Assembly: GCA_018873225.1 (NCBI GenBank)
Contig: JAEILZ010000005.1
Location: 2,604,001-2,668,000, forward strand
DNA from: [Phialemoniopsis] sp. UDSM-2020
Taxonomy: Eukaryota > Ascomycota > Sordariomycetes > Thyridiales > Thyridiaceae
Length of the DNA stretch: 64,000 bases
Direction of reading: 5' to 3'
This document shows, piece by piece, positions 36,351 to 47,467 of the stretch. Numbering within the stretch: position 1 is the first letter of the stretch; every line of letters starts with the position of its first letter. The notes below the pieces were generated by a model that saw nothing but the letters and a program-made list of their open reading frames with translations, was not told where the DNA came from and did not search any database. Position numbers and translations under genes: made by a program.

Positions 36351-37790
36351 ATGAGTTTCGATGATGATGAACTCCCACCTGACCTGGTTGAGACTGGAAA
36401 TGAGGTGGCAGAGGAGGAGAAGCCTGTCAAGGTTCCTATATCTATCGTGACTGGTATGTCAAGACCCAAAAAGGAGGCCAAGGTTCAAATTAACATGAAC
36501 ATCACCAGGGTATCTCGGGGCAGGCAAGACGACTCTGCTGAATTACATCCTGACGGCAGAACATGGCAAGAAGATCGCGGTCATCATGAATGGTGAGTCG
36601 AAGCCTTGTATGATCCACCTAACATACTCGCTAATGTGGTTTAGAATTTGGTGATTGTAAGTTTTGGGCCGGTCGATTCTGGAATCTTTTCGGCGCCTGA
36701 CACTCAGCTTAGCCCTGGACATTGAAAAGTCCTTGACGGTCAACAAGGACGGCGAATCAGTGGAGGAATGGATGGAGGTTGGGAACGGCTGCATATGTTG
36801 CTCAGTAAAGTGAGAAAACGAGATTGTCACTTCGTCAGAAACAAACAAACACACCGGCTCTTCTAACATTTGCCTTAGGGACACAGGCGTCAACGCTATT
36901 GAGTCGTTGATGGAGAAGAAGGGAAAGTTTGATTACATCCTACTCGAGACTACTGGGCTGGCAGATCCCGGAAACCTCGCGCCCCTCTTCTGGATGGACG
37001 ATGGGCTTGGGAGCACCATCTATCTCGACGGCATTGTTACTCTTGTCGATGCCAAGAACATACTGCGGAGCTTGGATGACCCCGCTGGCAAAGTTGAGGG
37101 TCATGAGCAAGGGGACGAGCACGGGCCGGTCATGACAACAGCCCACGTACAGATATCTCACGCCGACGTCATTGTCATCAACAAAGCCGACCTGGTGGAC
37201 GAACAAGAGCTGAGCCGCGTCCGGCAGAGGATTGAGTCTATCAACGGGCTTGCCAAGATCCACGTCACCAACCAGAGCGTCGTCCCACAGCTAGAGGGTG
37301 TCTTGCTAGACCTGCATGCTTACGACAATGTGGAAGAGCTGGATCAGGGCAGCAAGGGCCATAGCCATCTTGACGCGGTAAGTTTCTTCGAGTTGTCGAC
37401 CCCGCGAGCGCGATGAGGACTAATGATCAAGGTTAGACCATTTCAACAACGTCAATACCGCTGGGTGTGCTCGAGGATGGTGACATTGCGAGGATCGATG
37501 AGTGGCTGCGGTCAGTGTTATGGGACAACCAACTTCCGCACGACACAGCTAGTCACTCGTCAAGCCTGGAAATCCACCGGCTTAAGGGTCGTCTAGTCTT
37601 GAGCGGTGGTGCGACCAAGATAGTGCAGGGGGTGCGCGAGCTCTTTGAGATCTTCGATGCGCCAGCGCAGGAAGGTCAGGAGCACGAAGCATCGCAGGGG
37701 GTGGAATCCAAGATGGTGATCATCGGCAGACACTTGGGAGACTTTGACTTGAAGGGCAGTCTTCTACGACAACTAGGTAGATCATCATGA
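36351..37790 (+). CDS. CobW/ZNG1-family zinc-chaperone GTPase
   Basis: Six exons: 36351-36453, 36509-36592, 36645-36656, 36713-36809, 36879-37377 and 37437-37790, giving 382 residues. Exon 3 is only 12 nt. P-loop GYLGAGKTT starts at residue 35; the metal-binding CxCC is C93-I-C95-C96; then ETTGLADP and NKAD at 200-203. The CobW C-terminal domain follows (about 265-382). ZNG1 proteins use GTP to pass zinc to client enzymes, chiefly methionine aminopeptidase 1. The N-terminal [10 protein letters not shown] lies where ZNG1 carries its client-docking motif, although the usual cysteine of that motif is absent. Short His/Asp-rich linkers occur near residues 173-181 and 255-262. Family assignment is strong; ZNG1 subgroup is likely. 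Confidence 0.92.
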
Positions 37791-38281
37791 ATCGAATCTA
37801 GACGAGTCACCGAAATGGACCTTGAAATGAAAAGATGCGCCAGGATTCGAAGTCGAGGGCGTTGGCAGCTTGAAATAAAATGAGGCGTAATACGGAGTCA
37901 ACCAAGCTCCAGTGGCTTATGGTCAACTCGGTAGCTCCTGGCAGCAACAGCAAACGGGGGGCGAAGGCGGGGCCTGGTGCACAGACCACCGACCAGGGCT
38001 CTGCGCGCTAAGGAGGCGACCAACCAAAGGCTTTGATGTGTTTGCTAGTCAAGCTAGCCTTGGGGAGATTGAACAGCCTTTCAACGACAAACTGCCCGGT
38101 GTACACGCACATGCAGGCCTCAGACCTCCAACATCTAGGACAACCGTCGTACTTACCCCAAACCTAAACACTCGCCGCAAGCCTTCGCATACGGCACGCC
38201 GTCGCACTTTAATATCAAACGTCGATTGAACCCTCGAGCCTGCCCTGCCCCGAACTGTCGATTACTCCCGAGTCCAGAAGC
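37791..38281. other. Intergenic before NOT2
   Basis: 491 bases between the CobW gene and NOT2, presumably 3' flank followed by the NOT2 promoter and leader. A TACGGAGT motif occurs at 37891-37898. No gene seen. Confidence 0.45.
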
Positions 38282-40846
38282 ATGAATCGACCAGGTACGA
38301 ACCTCTCTTCCTGTTGCACCCTCAGCCGTGCGCCCCGCCGCCTGTTCCTGCTCCTTCCCTCGGTCCTCTACAGCGTGATGTGAATTCTCCATCACGGATT
38401 CGGTTTGGCGCCTCAGTGATAGTAGCCGGTCTATCTCGCAGAGCCTCGAAGCCTTCTCGCTTATATGGTGACTTGGGTATGCCGCGCGATTGGACCTCGA
38501 CGAAGCCCTCGTGTTACCATCAAACACGAAGGTTCTGAGTGGGCCGTATATGCAAGGAGAATCGCGCTGTAGGAATTGGACCGTAGAATAGTGTGGAACT
38601 CGGCTTAGGAACACTGCCCTATACCTATCTGCCCATGTTCTTGGTGTTTCAATCTACCCCCCCCCCGGACTGCAACAAGCCTCAGGAAGCAAGCTCAGCT
38701 AACAAGCGCCCTTTGCAGCAGGAGTACATCAGTCGCTCAGGGGGATGCCTGCGGGCTTTCAAAATCAACAGCAACAGCAGCAACAACAAGCTAATCGATC
38801 TGTTTCTGCAAGGTTACCGAATGGAAAACTAGGTGAGGGCAAAGTGAAGTCAGGCTAAGACACACCTCAACAATGACTGACACGTTTTTCAAATTCACAG
38901 GAGGCAACAGTTCTGGCTGGGCATTTGGAGCTGGAGTCCCCATGACTGGAGCTGCTGCTGGTGGTGCTCGACAGCTAGGAAGCAATGTCAGCTTTGCTCA
39001 AAGCTTGAGCGGGTCACAACCATCAACACCTCTCGATCTTTCGTATGTGCTTTCCAATCACCTCGCCTTCTGTACATTTATTGCGGATCTGCTGGCCAGT
39101 GCTTTCACTGTGCTTTCTCTTGTTGCGATGTCTGCACCACACCTACCCCCCATCACAACGACACCCTCGAAGCCAAAGCTGGTTCCGAGGCTGAAGTGCA
39201 ACGACTTTCTAATGGACTCGAAGCCCGAGAAGGTGGCTCAAGGCCTGCCTTATGCGCAAGTCCTTAAGGGGTAATATTACACCGTTTTTGCTTCTTTCCC
39301 TGCTTTCCATCTCCTCTGCCCTCCCTACCACTCACGCGCTCGGCTTATTACATCGATTTACGTTGTGGGGTTTGACCTGACCATGGCCTCATTGCTAACT
39401 TCTACCAGCGAATTCCCGTCACTCTCGAATAATCCGCAGGCATCAAGTGGCAATCCTCCCTCGATGTGGTCCGCGTCTGGCGCGCGCAACGTTGGAGGGC
39501 CCCCGGTGCAGCGAAATCAACCCACGCCACTTTCTGCTCAGCAGAATCAACACGAGGATATGTTCGCCTCGACTTCGCGATTATCGTCGGCTCAAGGCTC
39601 GTTCCGATTCGGCAACCAGGCCAGTGCTACCCGGTCATCACAGACGCCCCAGAGCGCAGCGGATGACTTTCCCCCCTTGAATCGGAATGTGAATGGCGAT
39701 ATCGGCCAGGAGCGGGGATCGAACATCATGTCAAGTCTTGGTTTTGGCTCCCAGGTTGCAGCATCTGCGGGCGGGTCGCAAACCAGCGCAGGAAACGGTC
39801 TTTTGAATGCCTTGTCAGCCAACGCTCGTGCTAGTGAGGCCCGGTCTCCAGTTGGTAAGAGACCCATGTTAGCCCGGAGGCTTTATGGCTTAACCCGCTG
39901 ACTTTTATTTCAGGAACACGGCCTCAGGATAGCAGGAGCTCTGTAGCCGAGGATGACGCGCGACAAAAGCAGGCTTTTCTCCCAGAAGAGAGCGTAGCCT
40001 CGCAATCGCCCCTACCCGCCGGTGCCTCAGAGAGCCATAGCGGTCTGGGCGCTATCGGCAATGAGGGTATTCCGGAGGCGGCAACAGATAACAACGAGGT
40101 TCAGGTTCAAGATCCTCTGGAGGGCATGTCCCAAATTGACAAGTGGGGATTGAAAGGTTTGCGTACCTTGATGGAGAAGTACCCCGACTACAATGCCCTG
40201 ATGATGGGCATGGATCCCAACACTCTGGGCCTAGACATGAACACGAACGAGTAGGTCTTTTGCCCCATTGGTATGTTTTCATGCAATCTAACCAAATCCC
40301 AGGCTTCTCAGCGCTCAAATTTACTCACCCTTCGACGATGTTCCGCCGCGCCCAGCCATCCCCAAGTTCCGGATCCCAGAGTGTTATAAAGTCACCAACG
40401 TCGGCCCTATTGAGAACAAGATCACTAGTTTCAACGAGGAGACGCTGATGTGGATCTTTTACTCTTGCCCGAACGACGTCAAACAGCAACTTGCGGCGGT
40501 AGAGCTGTAAGTGGCCAGCAGCAGCAGCTCATTTGTACATACTCGGTGGCACGACATGCTGACAAATGAACAGGAATAGCCGAAACTGGAGGTGGCACAA
40601 GAAGCTGCAAATCTGGCTGACGAAGGACGACATGATGGTACCCCAGGTCTTGAGCCATGCCCATGAGCGAGGCTACTACATCATCTGGGATATCGGCAAC
40701 TGGCGCAAGGAGAGAGTGAGCTTCCCCCTATACCAATACCCGGATGCCAAGTCAATGGGGCTAACGTGATGACCTGCCAGCGCGAGTTCACATTGCACTA
40801 TGCCGACCTCGACACCAACCTGGTAGCTGTCGGCAGCGCAGCATGA
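38282..40846 (+). CDS. NOT2: CCR4-NOT complex subunit NOT2
   Basis: Eight exons: 38282-38294, 38719-38832, 38901-39042, 39409-39854, 39914-40250, 40303-40506, 40574-40715 and 40781-40846, giving 487 residues. The protein begins MNRP, then passes through a 424-nt intron into a Gln-rich segment (FQNQQQQQQQQ). A low-complexity middle contains the NOT2 signatures EFPSLSNN and DDFPPLNRN. The C-terminal NOT box runs from DKWGLKGLRTLMEKYPDYN through IYSPFDDVPPRPAIPKFRIP to REFTLHYADLD. NOT2 scaffolds the deadenylase complex that shortens mRNA poly(A) tails and represses transcription. The first acceptor is an ambiguous CAGCAG (Ala included or skipped). The 366-nt third intron remains in frame for 77 codons, so retention is possible. 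Confidence 0.93.
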
Positions 40847-41761
40847 GCGCGGCGCTCTTGGCTATCGATCTGGCGGGCGAGTCTTGTCTTTGAACGAATT
40901 GCTTATGGAATGTCCTCTATCTCAGCGACGATGGCAATGCTCCGGTTTTTGCATGGTTTTTGAGGGTCAACCATTCTTGTGTACTTGACGGATGGGGTAT
41001 TGGGGTTCAGGAACTGGACTGGCTTCCTACACGCATTGCAGCCTACGGACAGGCTTGCCATGAAATTACATATTCTCTGCGATATTTATGCAGAATGATC
41101 CTTGCGAGCTTCGCAACTTGCCTGTTGGTTGGATTGACTTGTGTGAGATGTAAATGGAGTGAAAACACGGTCGTTATCGGAGAGTTATGAGAGTCGTGAG
41201 GGTGTGCGATTGGAAACGGGAGGTGGCGTGTGCGCTGCGGTCTTTCCAGCCATGGAGGTATCTGTGGTGGGCGGTTTTAGGCGCACACCCTACTGAGCTG
41301 AGTCCTTATCGGCAACGTTGTGCCACTGGACTGTCTGACGATCTCGCCTCCACCTTTCCCCAATAACTAATTCGGAGAAGTTGAAGCGGCTCATCTGGCC
41401 CAACGTAGGCTCGCCCCATCCTCATCCTCTTAGGGAAGCCTGCCTTGTGACCTAATCATTCATATCGAGCTTCTCGCTCTTTTGGAGCATTCTCACACTG
41501 TTGTGGCTCCACGGTGTCTGGCTACCTACCTGTCCATAAGCGCCTAATTATTCGCGGCGGATTTCAAGTCGCAAAGTTGATTGCTCCGCCCCCGGGAGGG
41601 ATTTCCAGCAAGTGACCGCACCCCCGTTCCTCGGCGAAAATCCCCCAAGCCAGTCCCTCAACATACCCGACGACTGCCCAGTCGCAATACATCTAGAGCG
41701 ACGACACAAATACGAACCCCTAAGTAACGATACCAGTATCGGCACGGGAAACCCCACCACG
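40847..41761. other. Intergenic between NOT2 and the CUE1-like gene
   Basis: 915 bases with no credible gene. An open frame reaches into it from the CUE1-like gene (from 41612), but the ATG at 41762 directly precedes the membrane anchor and is the better start. Confidence 0.5.
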
Positions 41762-42487
41762 ATGGCCGACGACCAGATCAATGTACCATCCCTGGTACTG
41801 GTGCTAGTCCTCTCTGGGCTGGTCATCCGGTACCTGTTCTTCTCCCCGTCGGGCGACCAGGCCGGCTCCGGCAGCGCCCAGCAGGGCTCCGGCCGCACCA
41901 TGCGGGACGCATCGGCGGCGGCGCAGCGGCGCAGGGACGAGGCGGCCGAGAGGATAGTGCAGATGTTCCCGCAGGTGGACCGGCGGACGGCGCTGTGGGA
42001 CCTGCAGCGCAACGGGTGCAACATCGCCGCCACGACGGAGAGGATACTGGCCGGGCGCATGGAGACTGTAAGTTTTTTTGGAATTGGGGTTGCACCTTCA
42101 CTCTCGTGTTTTGAGCATAGGGCTGATTACTGTTTTTAGCCCCCGATCACCTTCCAACCTCCGCCTCCCCCGGGAGCCGCCACCGGCTCTTCATCCGCAT
42201 CGACACAGGCTAAGCCCGCGACGGACAAGCCGGCCCAGCCGGACCTGATCCAGAGGTACAAGCTGCAGGACAAGCTGGCGACGGAGGAAGCGAGCAGCGC
42301 CGCCGCCGCAGCGGAGGGTCAGCAGACCGTGGCGGCCGCTGGTAAGGGCAAGGGCTGGAGCAACAACAAGGAGGAGAGGCAGTCGCTCCTCCAGAAGCGG
42401 AGGGACGAGATGATCCTCGCCGCGCGGCGGAAGATGGAGGCCAAGATTGCAGCGGAAAAGGCCAAGGCTGAGAGCACGAGCAGCTGA
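41762..42487 (+). CDS. Cue1-like ER protein recruiting a ubiquitin-conjugating enzyme
   Basis: Two exons, 41762-42067 and 42140-42487, give 217 residues. An N-terminal membrane anchor (about residues 9-27, SLVLVLVLSGLVIRYLFF) is followed by a CUE domain at about 58-100 with the MFP motif (QMFPQVDRRTALWDLQRNG). A Pro-rich linker then leads to a C-terminal charged helix (about 180-217), the position of the Ubc7-binding region in yeast Cue1. Cue1 anchors Ubc7 at the ER and stimulates it during ER-associated degradation. Architecture and length match. A different CUE protein is possible but less likely. Intron 72 nt with GTAAGT. Confidence 0.88.
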
Positions 42488-42844
42488 GCGGTACTACCTA
42501 CACTCGTGCGGTAGGGTCAGTGTACATGGGGAATAGGGAAACCGTTCCGCGTGTCTTTGAGTGTTCTGGGGATTGTGGATAGCGAGTAATAATATTATGA
42601 GTATATTCTATGTTACCCCCTTACTCCCTCCGTCGAAACTGTGCTAGACAACATGTCACAGGCCATACATGTCATGTCAAGTGGGTGTCAAAAAGGTTAA
42701 CGATTTAGGATCAATCTCTACCCAGATTTTTGGGAAGGAAAACCGTCGGATACCGTGCAGCTAGAGATCGAGGAATGCAACTTGATAAGTAAGAAGGCTG
42801 TGCAAGGCTACCAAGGCAAAACGCACAAAGACCGGGGAGGGCTT
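42488..42844. other. Intergenic between convergent genes
   Basis: 357 bases separating the CUE1-like stop from the stop of the large intronless gene. AT-rich 3' flank; nothing else seen. Confidence 0.5.
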
Positions 42845-45800
42845 TCAAGCAGTTGGATCTATCGCAATTGGCTCGGGCGTCTTCATGGACTTGATCTCCT
42901 CGACCACCCTGATGTGCGTCCAACCTCTTCCTGCAGCCGTCAACCCGAAAGCGAATCCCAATGTGTAAGGCTCCTTGCCCATGGTTAAGACGGCTGCCGA
43001 GACCGCTACCTTTGCCAACGCATTGACGTATTCTTCAGGGCACCGGGTCCACGGATAGGACGCCTTACTGATCGCATAGATGTCGATGTGCATGGCCACA
43101 AGGCCGATGGTCTGGGTGACTGCCACGGCCGCTTCGGCGCAGTTTCCGGCGTGCTCCTGCACCTGCGCGAAGATAGGGAAGCACCCCATGCCCCATAGGA
43201 CGAACTTCCATCCAAAGACATCATCCTCAGCCGCCTTGAGGGCAGTACGCATGAAGTCCTTGTTCCAATCCTTGATCTCCTTGACCTTGGCATAGCAAAC
43301 GGCCAGTCCATGCAAGATCCAAGGCACCAATTTCAAGACGATCTTCAAAGCGATCTTCCCGACGACCTTCGCGACGATGATCGACTTTTCCTTGAATGTT
43401 GGATCAGGCTTCGGGATGTCATCCGCCGGTTGCGGTTGCTCAGGCTTGTCGCCAGCAGCCATGGCTTTAGGAAGTTTATAGCCGCATGTGTATACTAACA
43501 GTGCCAATGGCAGTAAGGCCTGGCCGATCTTTACACCGATTTTCCCGGCTTGTGCCCACCAAGCACTGGCAAACTGCTGGACCTTGTGTTCGACCGGACT
43601 TTTATTCTCTTTGGAGCCCCTAAAGCTTGCGAGAGGGCCCACAGCTTTGACGTCGCTGAACACGGACGCACCCTGGAGGTTCACAGGGGATAGCCCGAAC
43701 CCAGCTGCCTTCATCGAGGCCGTCGGTGCTGCGGAATTTGACATGCCATCAGTTTGTGAGCTCGCAGTGGATGTCGTGGTGGCGATTTGTGCCATGTGAA
43801 GGTCCAAGGTGCCTTTGAGAGCATCGAGCTTGACCAGTTGCTGATAGTCCGTGTCGTCCTTGGGCAGTGGTCCTATGTACTTCTTGTACGCGAGAGTGGC
43901 GGGAATCGCCAGGATCAGGCATACGGCATCCAGTGTGGAAATTCGAGGACTTCCTGTGAGCCACTTGTATAGAGGTCCAATCACAGGGATTTTGATATCG
44001 GCGTTCATCGCGTTGGCCAACTCCAGAAGAATGTCGCTGAGAGATCCCAACATGGCAGTGACGGCCTTCTGGATCACTCCAAGAGCATCGGAGGCGAGGT
44101 CCAGCCCGACCTTCTTGATGAGCGTCTCCAAGTCAAAGCTCGGGTTGCTGAGAAGGTCTGCAATGTTGAATCCGAAGCGGATTGCCAACTCGGTCAGACT
44201 ATCGAAAATGCCGGACATCCTCTTAGACAGCCGGTCAAAAGACGTCTCGCCTTCGGATCGTGGTGGCAGAGCACCCTTGCTCTCTTCGACCCCTCCGCTG
44301 TGTGCAAGATGATATGCACCATATTGCATCTGTGGCGACTTGATGAAATCAGAGAGTCCTGTGTCGTTGATGCCGCCAGGAGCAGGAGGCGCATTCGAGA
44401 ACTTGATATTGGCAAGCTCTTCTGGCAGCGGCTTATTCTTCAACTCCTGTACCTTCTGACGCAGTTCCCGGAATTTCTCGTCGGCCTTGCTCTCGAGACT
44501 CGCGAAGACGTCAGAGCCCATGATGATACCAGCTGTGGTCATGTTGACAAGGGCATTCTTCACAGCCAATATATCCTTCCACGGGAACAACTCCTCAAAG
44601 AGGTTCTTCACGGCCTCCCAGCCCTTGCTGATGATCTCCAAAATCTTTTGCAAGGCGGCGGCAACCTGAGGCAAGTTTTCGATCAAAAATTCCCACGCCT
44701 GGCCTGCGATCTTGACCACGAACCTCCATGCATTTCCGACCTGTGTAACGGCCCATTCGAAAGCGTCTTCAGCGGTCTCTTTCACCCAATGCCATGCACC
44801 CCATCGCCGGTCTGAGACACTCATGAGTGATTTGTTTGTACCTGAAGCGATGTTTTGACGTGCGAGTAGTAGATCCTGAATCGCCTTGAGTGCCTTCTTT
44901 TCGTCTTCCACACTGAGCCCGTCGCGGATGAAGGAGGTGCCGTCAGGCAACTTCAGTGCGCGAAGCTTGTCTACGCTATTGACCTTCGATAGCTCATCCC
45001 AAAGCTTCTGCATCGGATCTACCGTGGTCTCCAGCCCGCCTAGTGCAGAGGTAGCGCTGCCTGGTACATCTTTGACAGTCAATATCGGAGCAGCAAGTCC
45101 ATTTGCCGGGATGACCACCGTCAAAGAACCTTGCTCGTCGGTCTTCACCTTGACACCGGAAGGCGATCCCAGAACTGACACGCCGTTGACAATCATCTCT
45201 GTCCCGATCGAAGATGTAAGCAAGAGGTCTTGGTGGATCATCGGCTGCTTTGAGGCATCTTCCACGTTGATCGTAACAGTATGAGACAGATACTCTCGAA
45301 CTTCATCGGAATCAGGAAGCATCACATCAACGGGCGCCTGCCACATGCGCGTCTCGACACTCTGATGCAGCATCTTCACCCTCTTGCCGGCTTGGTCCGC
45401 AATGAAAACCTTCTGACCAAGCCTCGAGTTGTAGACCGCTGCAAAGCGATCACTGTCATGCCGGTGTTCGAGAAGAGGCAGCGGTGGACACAGGGCTTTC
45501 GGAGGACTCTTAGTCTCCTTCTTGTAGATCTCAAATTCTTGCCAAGAAAGAAGGGACTTGGTGTCGAGCGTCCAGATTGACAGCTTGTCGCCGGCCTGAG
45601 CGATCGTCATTTGCTTGGCCGCGGCACCCTTTGCGGGAAGCAGAGCCCCTGGAGCTTCATCGTACGGGATCGGGGTCCTATATGGTTTCTCAGACTCGGT
45701 GAAGCACTCAACAGCAGTACGCCAGAGAAGTTTGTCCGAATAGACGACAAGATCGGTCCACCCTTCCGGATTGTCGAAAGAAGAAATAACTCGGGCACCA

Positions 45801-46567
45801 TCAGGCACTGGCTGCTCAAATGGTTGCACGCTCGGTGTCTTCAGGTCGAAATCTAGGCCGACGAATCGTAGCTGCAGTTTGGCAGCAGTAGACGCTTCCC
45901 TGTAAAGGACGAAGAGTCCTCTGTAGCTTGCCTTGTAGTCGGGATTCCGGTTTCCGATATTACCGATGCATTTGCTGATTATTTCACCTGGGTTGCAGGG
46001 CATTTGGAACAATGGTTCCCTGGCCCAGGATCCAGTCTTGTTGCTGACCGTGACAGACCAGATGTCTTCCGTTGACTTGCCAGCAAGCTTCAGGGTCAGG
46101 TAGAGTTGTGGATAGGCCGCGTCTGACCTGTCGTTCCCGTTTCCCATGAGGATGTCGCTGACAGTAACATCGCCCAGCTGACCGGTGTAAACACTACGCC
46201 TGAGTGCCTCTGGGTCGAGCCATGCTGCCCCCTCTGACGGTATCGGCCGGACGACATGGAGAGCGTCATTGCCGTCGGCTCTGCTGGCAGCAAAAGTGAG
46301 ATGGATGAGATTCTGGCGACTCTGGGTGACGGCGAGAGCAGTGATTCTGGCTTCCTCGTCGAGACCGAAACTGGTGCTCAGGTTGATGAGTTCATTATGC
46401 CCATCGACGCCTTTAACAACGAGACAAAGCTTGGCTCTGCTGTCAATGGAGAAGATCATGGGATCGCCGTTCTTGTCCTCGACGACGAAGAACTTGCCCT
46501 GCAAGGACAGCGTCGTTGCAGGGAATGCATTCTGCATCATCGCGCATCGTGAAGTTATGGTCGCCAT
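42845..46567 (-). CDS. Large intronless protein: propeller-like + Ig-like + helical membrane-active region (unknown function)
   Basis: A single 3,723-nt exon encodes 1,240 residues from the ATG at 46567; an upstream TTG extension is not a start. There is no signal peptide. Residues 20-440 are beta-rich, with repeated strand pairs such as FFVVEDKNGDPMIFSI, WTDLVVYSDKLLWR and FAAVYNSRLGQKVFIAD, resembling a propeller or lectin. Residues 442-500 look Ig-like. A Trp-rich amphipathic region spans 589-670 (WGAWHWVKETAEDAFEW, then FVVKIAGQAWEFLI). Hydrophobic segments lie near 880-895, 1012-1028, 1062-1095 and 1145-1167. From memory, similar helical blocks occur in uncharacterised bacterial and fungal proteins; this needs a search. 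It is divergent from the P47-like gene, 900 bases away. A membrane-acting or toxin-like role is inference only. Confidence 0.85.
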   Translation of the reverse strand: MATITSRCAMMQNAFPATTLSLQGKFFVVEDKNGDPMIFSIDSRAKLCLVVKGVDGHNELINLSTSFGLDEEARITALAVTQSRQNLIHLTFAASRADGNDALHVVRPIPSEGAAWLDPEALRRSVYTGQLGDVTVSDILMGNGNDRSDAAYPQLYLTLKLAGKSTEDIWSVTVSNKTGSWAREPLFQMPCNPGEIISKCIGNIGNRNPDYKASYRGLFVLYREASTAAKLQLRFVGLDFDLKTPSVQPFEQPVPDGARVISSFDNPEGWTDLVVYSDKLLWRTAVECFTESEKPYRTPIPYDEAPGALLPAKGAAAKQMTIAQAGDKLSIWTLDTKSLLSWQEFEIYKKETKSPPKALCPPLPLLEHRHDSDRFAAVYNSRLGQKVFIADQAGKRVKMLHQSVETRMWQAPVDVMLPDSDEVREYLSHTVTINVEDASKQPMIHQDLLLTSSIGTEMIVNGVSVLGSPSGVKVKTDEQGSLTVVIPANGLAAPILTVKDVPGSATSALGGLETTVDPMQKLWDELSKVNSVDKLRALKLPDGTSFIRDGLSVEDEKKALKAIQDLLLARQNIASGTNKSLMSVSDRRWGAWHWVKETAEDAFEWAVTQVGNAWRFVVKIAGQAWEFLIENLPQVAAALQKILEIISKGWEAVKNLFEELFPWKDILAVKNALVNMTTAGIIMGSDVFASLESKADEKFRELRQKVQELKNKPLPEELANIKFSNAPPAPGGINDTGLSDFIKSPQMQYGAYHLAHSGGVEESKGALPPRSEGETSFDRLSKRMSGIFDSLTELAIRFGFNIADLLSNPSFDLETLIKKVGLDLASDALGVIQKAVTAMLGSLSDILLELANAMNADIKIPVIGPLYKWLTGSPRISTLDAVCLILAIPATLAYKKYIGPLPKDDTDYQQLVKLDALKGTLDLHMAQIATTTSTASSQTDGMSNSAAPTASMKAAGFGLSPVNLQGASVFSDVKAVGPLASFRGSKENKSPVEHKVQQFASAWWAQAGKIGVKIGQALLPLALLVYTCGYKLPKAMAAGDKPEQPQPADDIPKPDPTFKEKSIIVAKVVGKIALKIVLKLVPWILHGLAVCYAKVKEIKDWNKDFMRTALKAAEDDVFGWKFVLWGMGCFPIFAQVQEHAGNCAEAAVAVTQTIGLVAMHIDIYAISKASYPWTRCPEEYVNALAKVAVSAAVLTMGKEPYTLGFAFGLTAAGRGWTHIRVVEEIKSMKTPEPIAIDPTA

Positions 46568-47467
46568 GGCGTGACGATTGGCAGAACAAAGTAACAATAT
46601 AGAGACTGCCAGCTATCGGTCCAGAGTTCTTGCAAGGCGTCCATCCTTGCTACTTAAATCCTCATGACGGACAAGGCTCAGTCTGCAGCGCGAAGCAGCT
46701 GCCGCATCCTCCCAGTCCGCCTACGCCCGGCCATTGCCATCTTCACGGACAAGGGTGTGTCAGAAAGATTGTCGCTTTTCAATCGAGCTCTACCCAAATT
46801 ACTAACAGATTGAGACCAATTCAAGCTTTGGTAGTGGGATAATCCTAGTTGATCAGTTAGTAGTCGAGGTAACTACATGCGTAAGGAAAACCGTCAAGTT
46901 GTCACCCACTTGACGGAGTAGAAACACAAATACGGAGTAGGGAAATCGAGCCATTCGCAATGACACCCGCTCAGCTCGGGAAGGCCCGCAGGCTTTTACT
47001 GCATTGGGCGATGGCCAGCTGAGAAGCAGCCCTGGCGTGGGCTGGACCGGACTATTTCTCAGTAGTCTCCCAATTGCATGTAAGTGCCGAGCTAGGATCA
47101 TGCTCAGCTGGGCAACGACCAAAGTGCTCAGACCTATCTCAGTCGCAGCGTCTCTTTTGAGTATCAATAGTGTCTTTCCTACGATTCCAGACCAAGCTCA
47201 GCTCGTGCGAAGCAAGACATGCAGATATCTATTCACTGTAGTTTTCTGCAGGCCTCGTCAGCTGCGATGGGCTCTCGTCTAACAGCGCCTGATGCGTGCA
47301 TTGGATTCAATATTGGAACGTTCGAGAACAAGCCCAATGTCCAAGCAAGTAGTATATCTACATGAATGATCTTGTCTCGACGGGAGAATATCGTAGTCCA
47401 CAACTGGCAAGCTAATCCCTCTATCTTTTCGACCTCTCAGAACACCATCATAACTCCCTAGACGAAC
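46568..47467. promoter_or_regulatory. Shared divergent promoter region of the intronless pair
   Basis: 900 bases between the two start codons, the only space for both promoters. A TACGGAGTA motif lies at 46931-46939. No credible ORF is present. Shared control of the two genes is inferred from the head-to-head arrangement. Confidence 0.5.
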
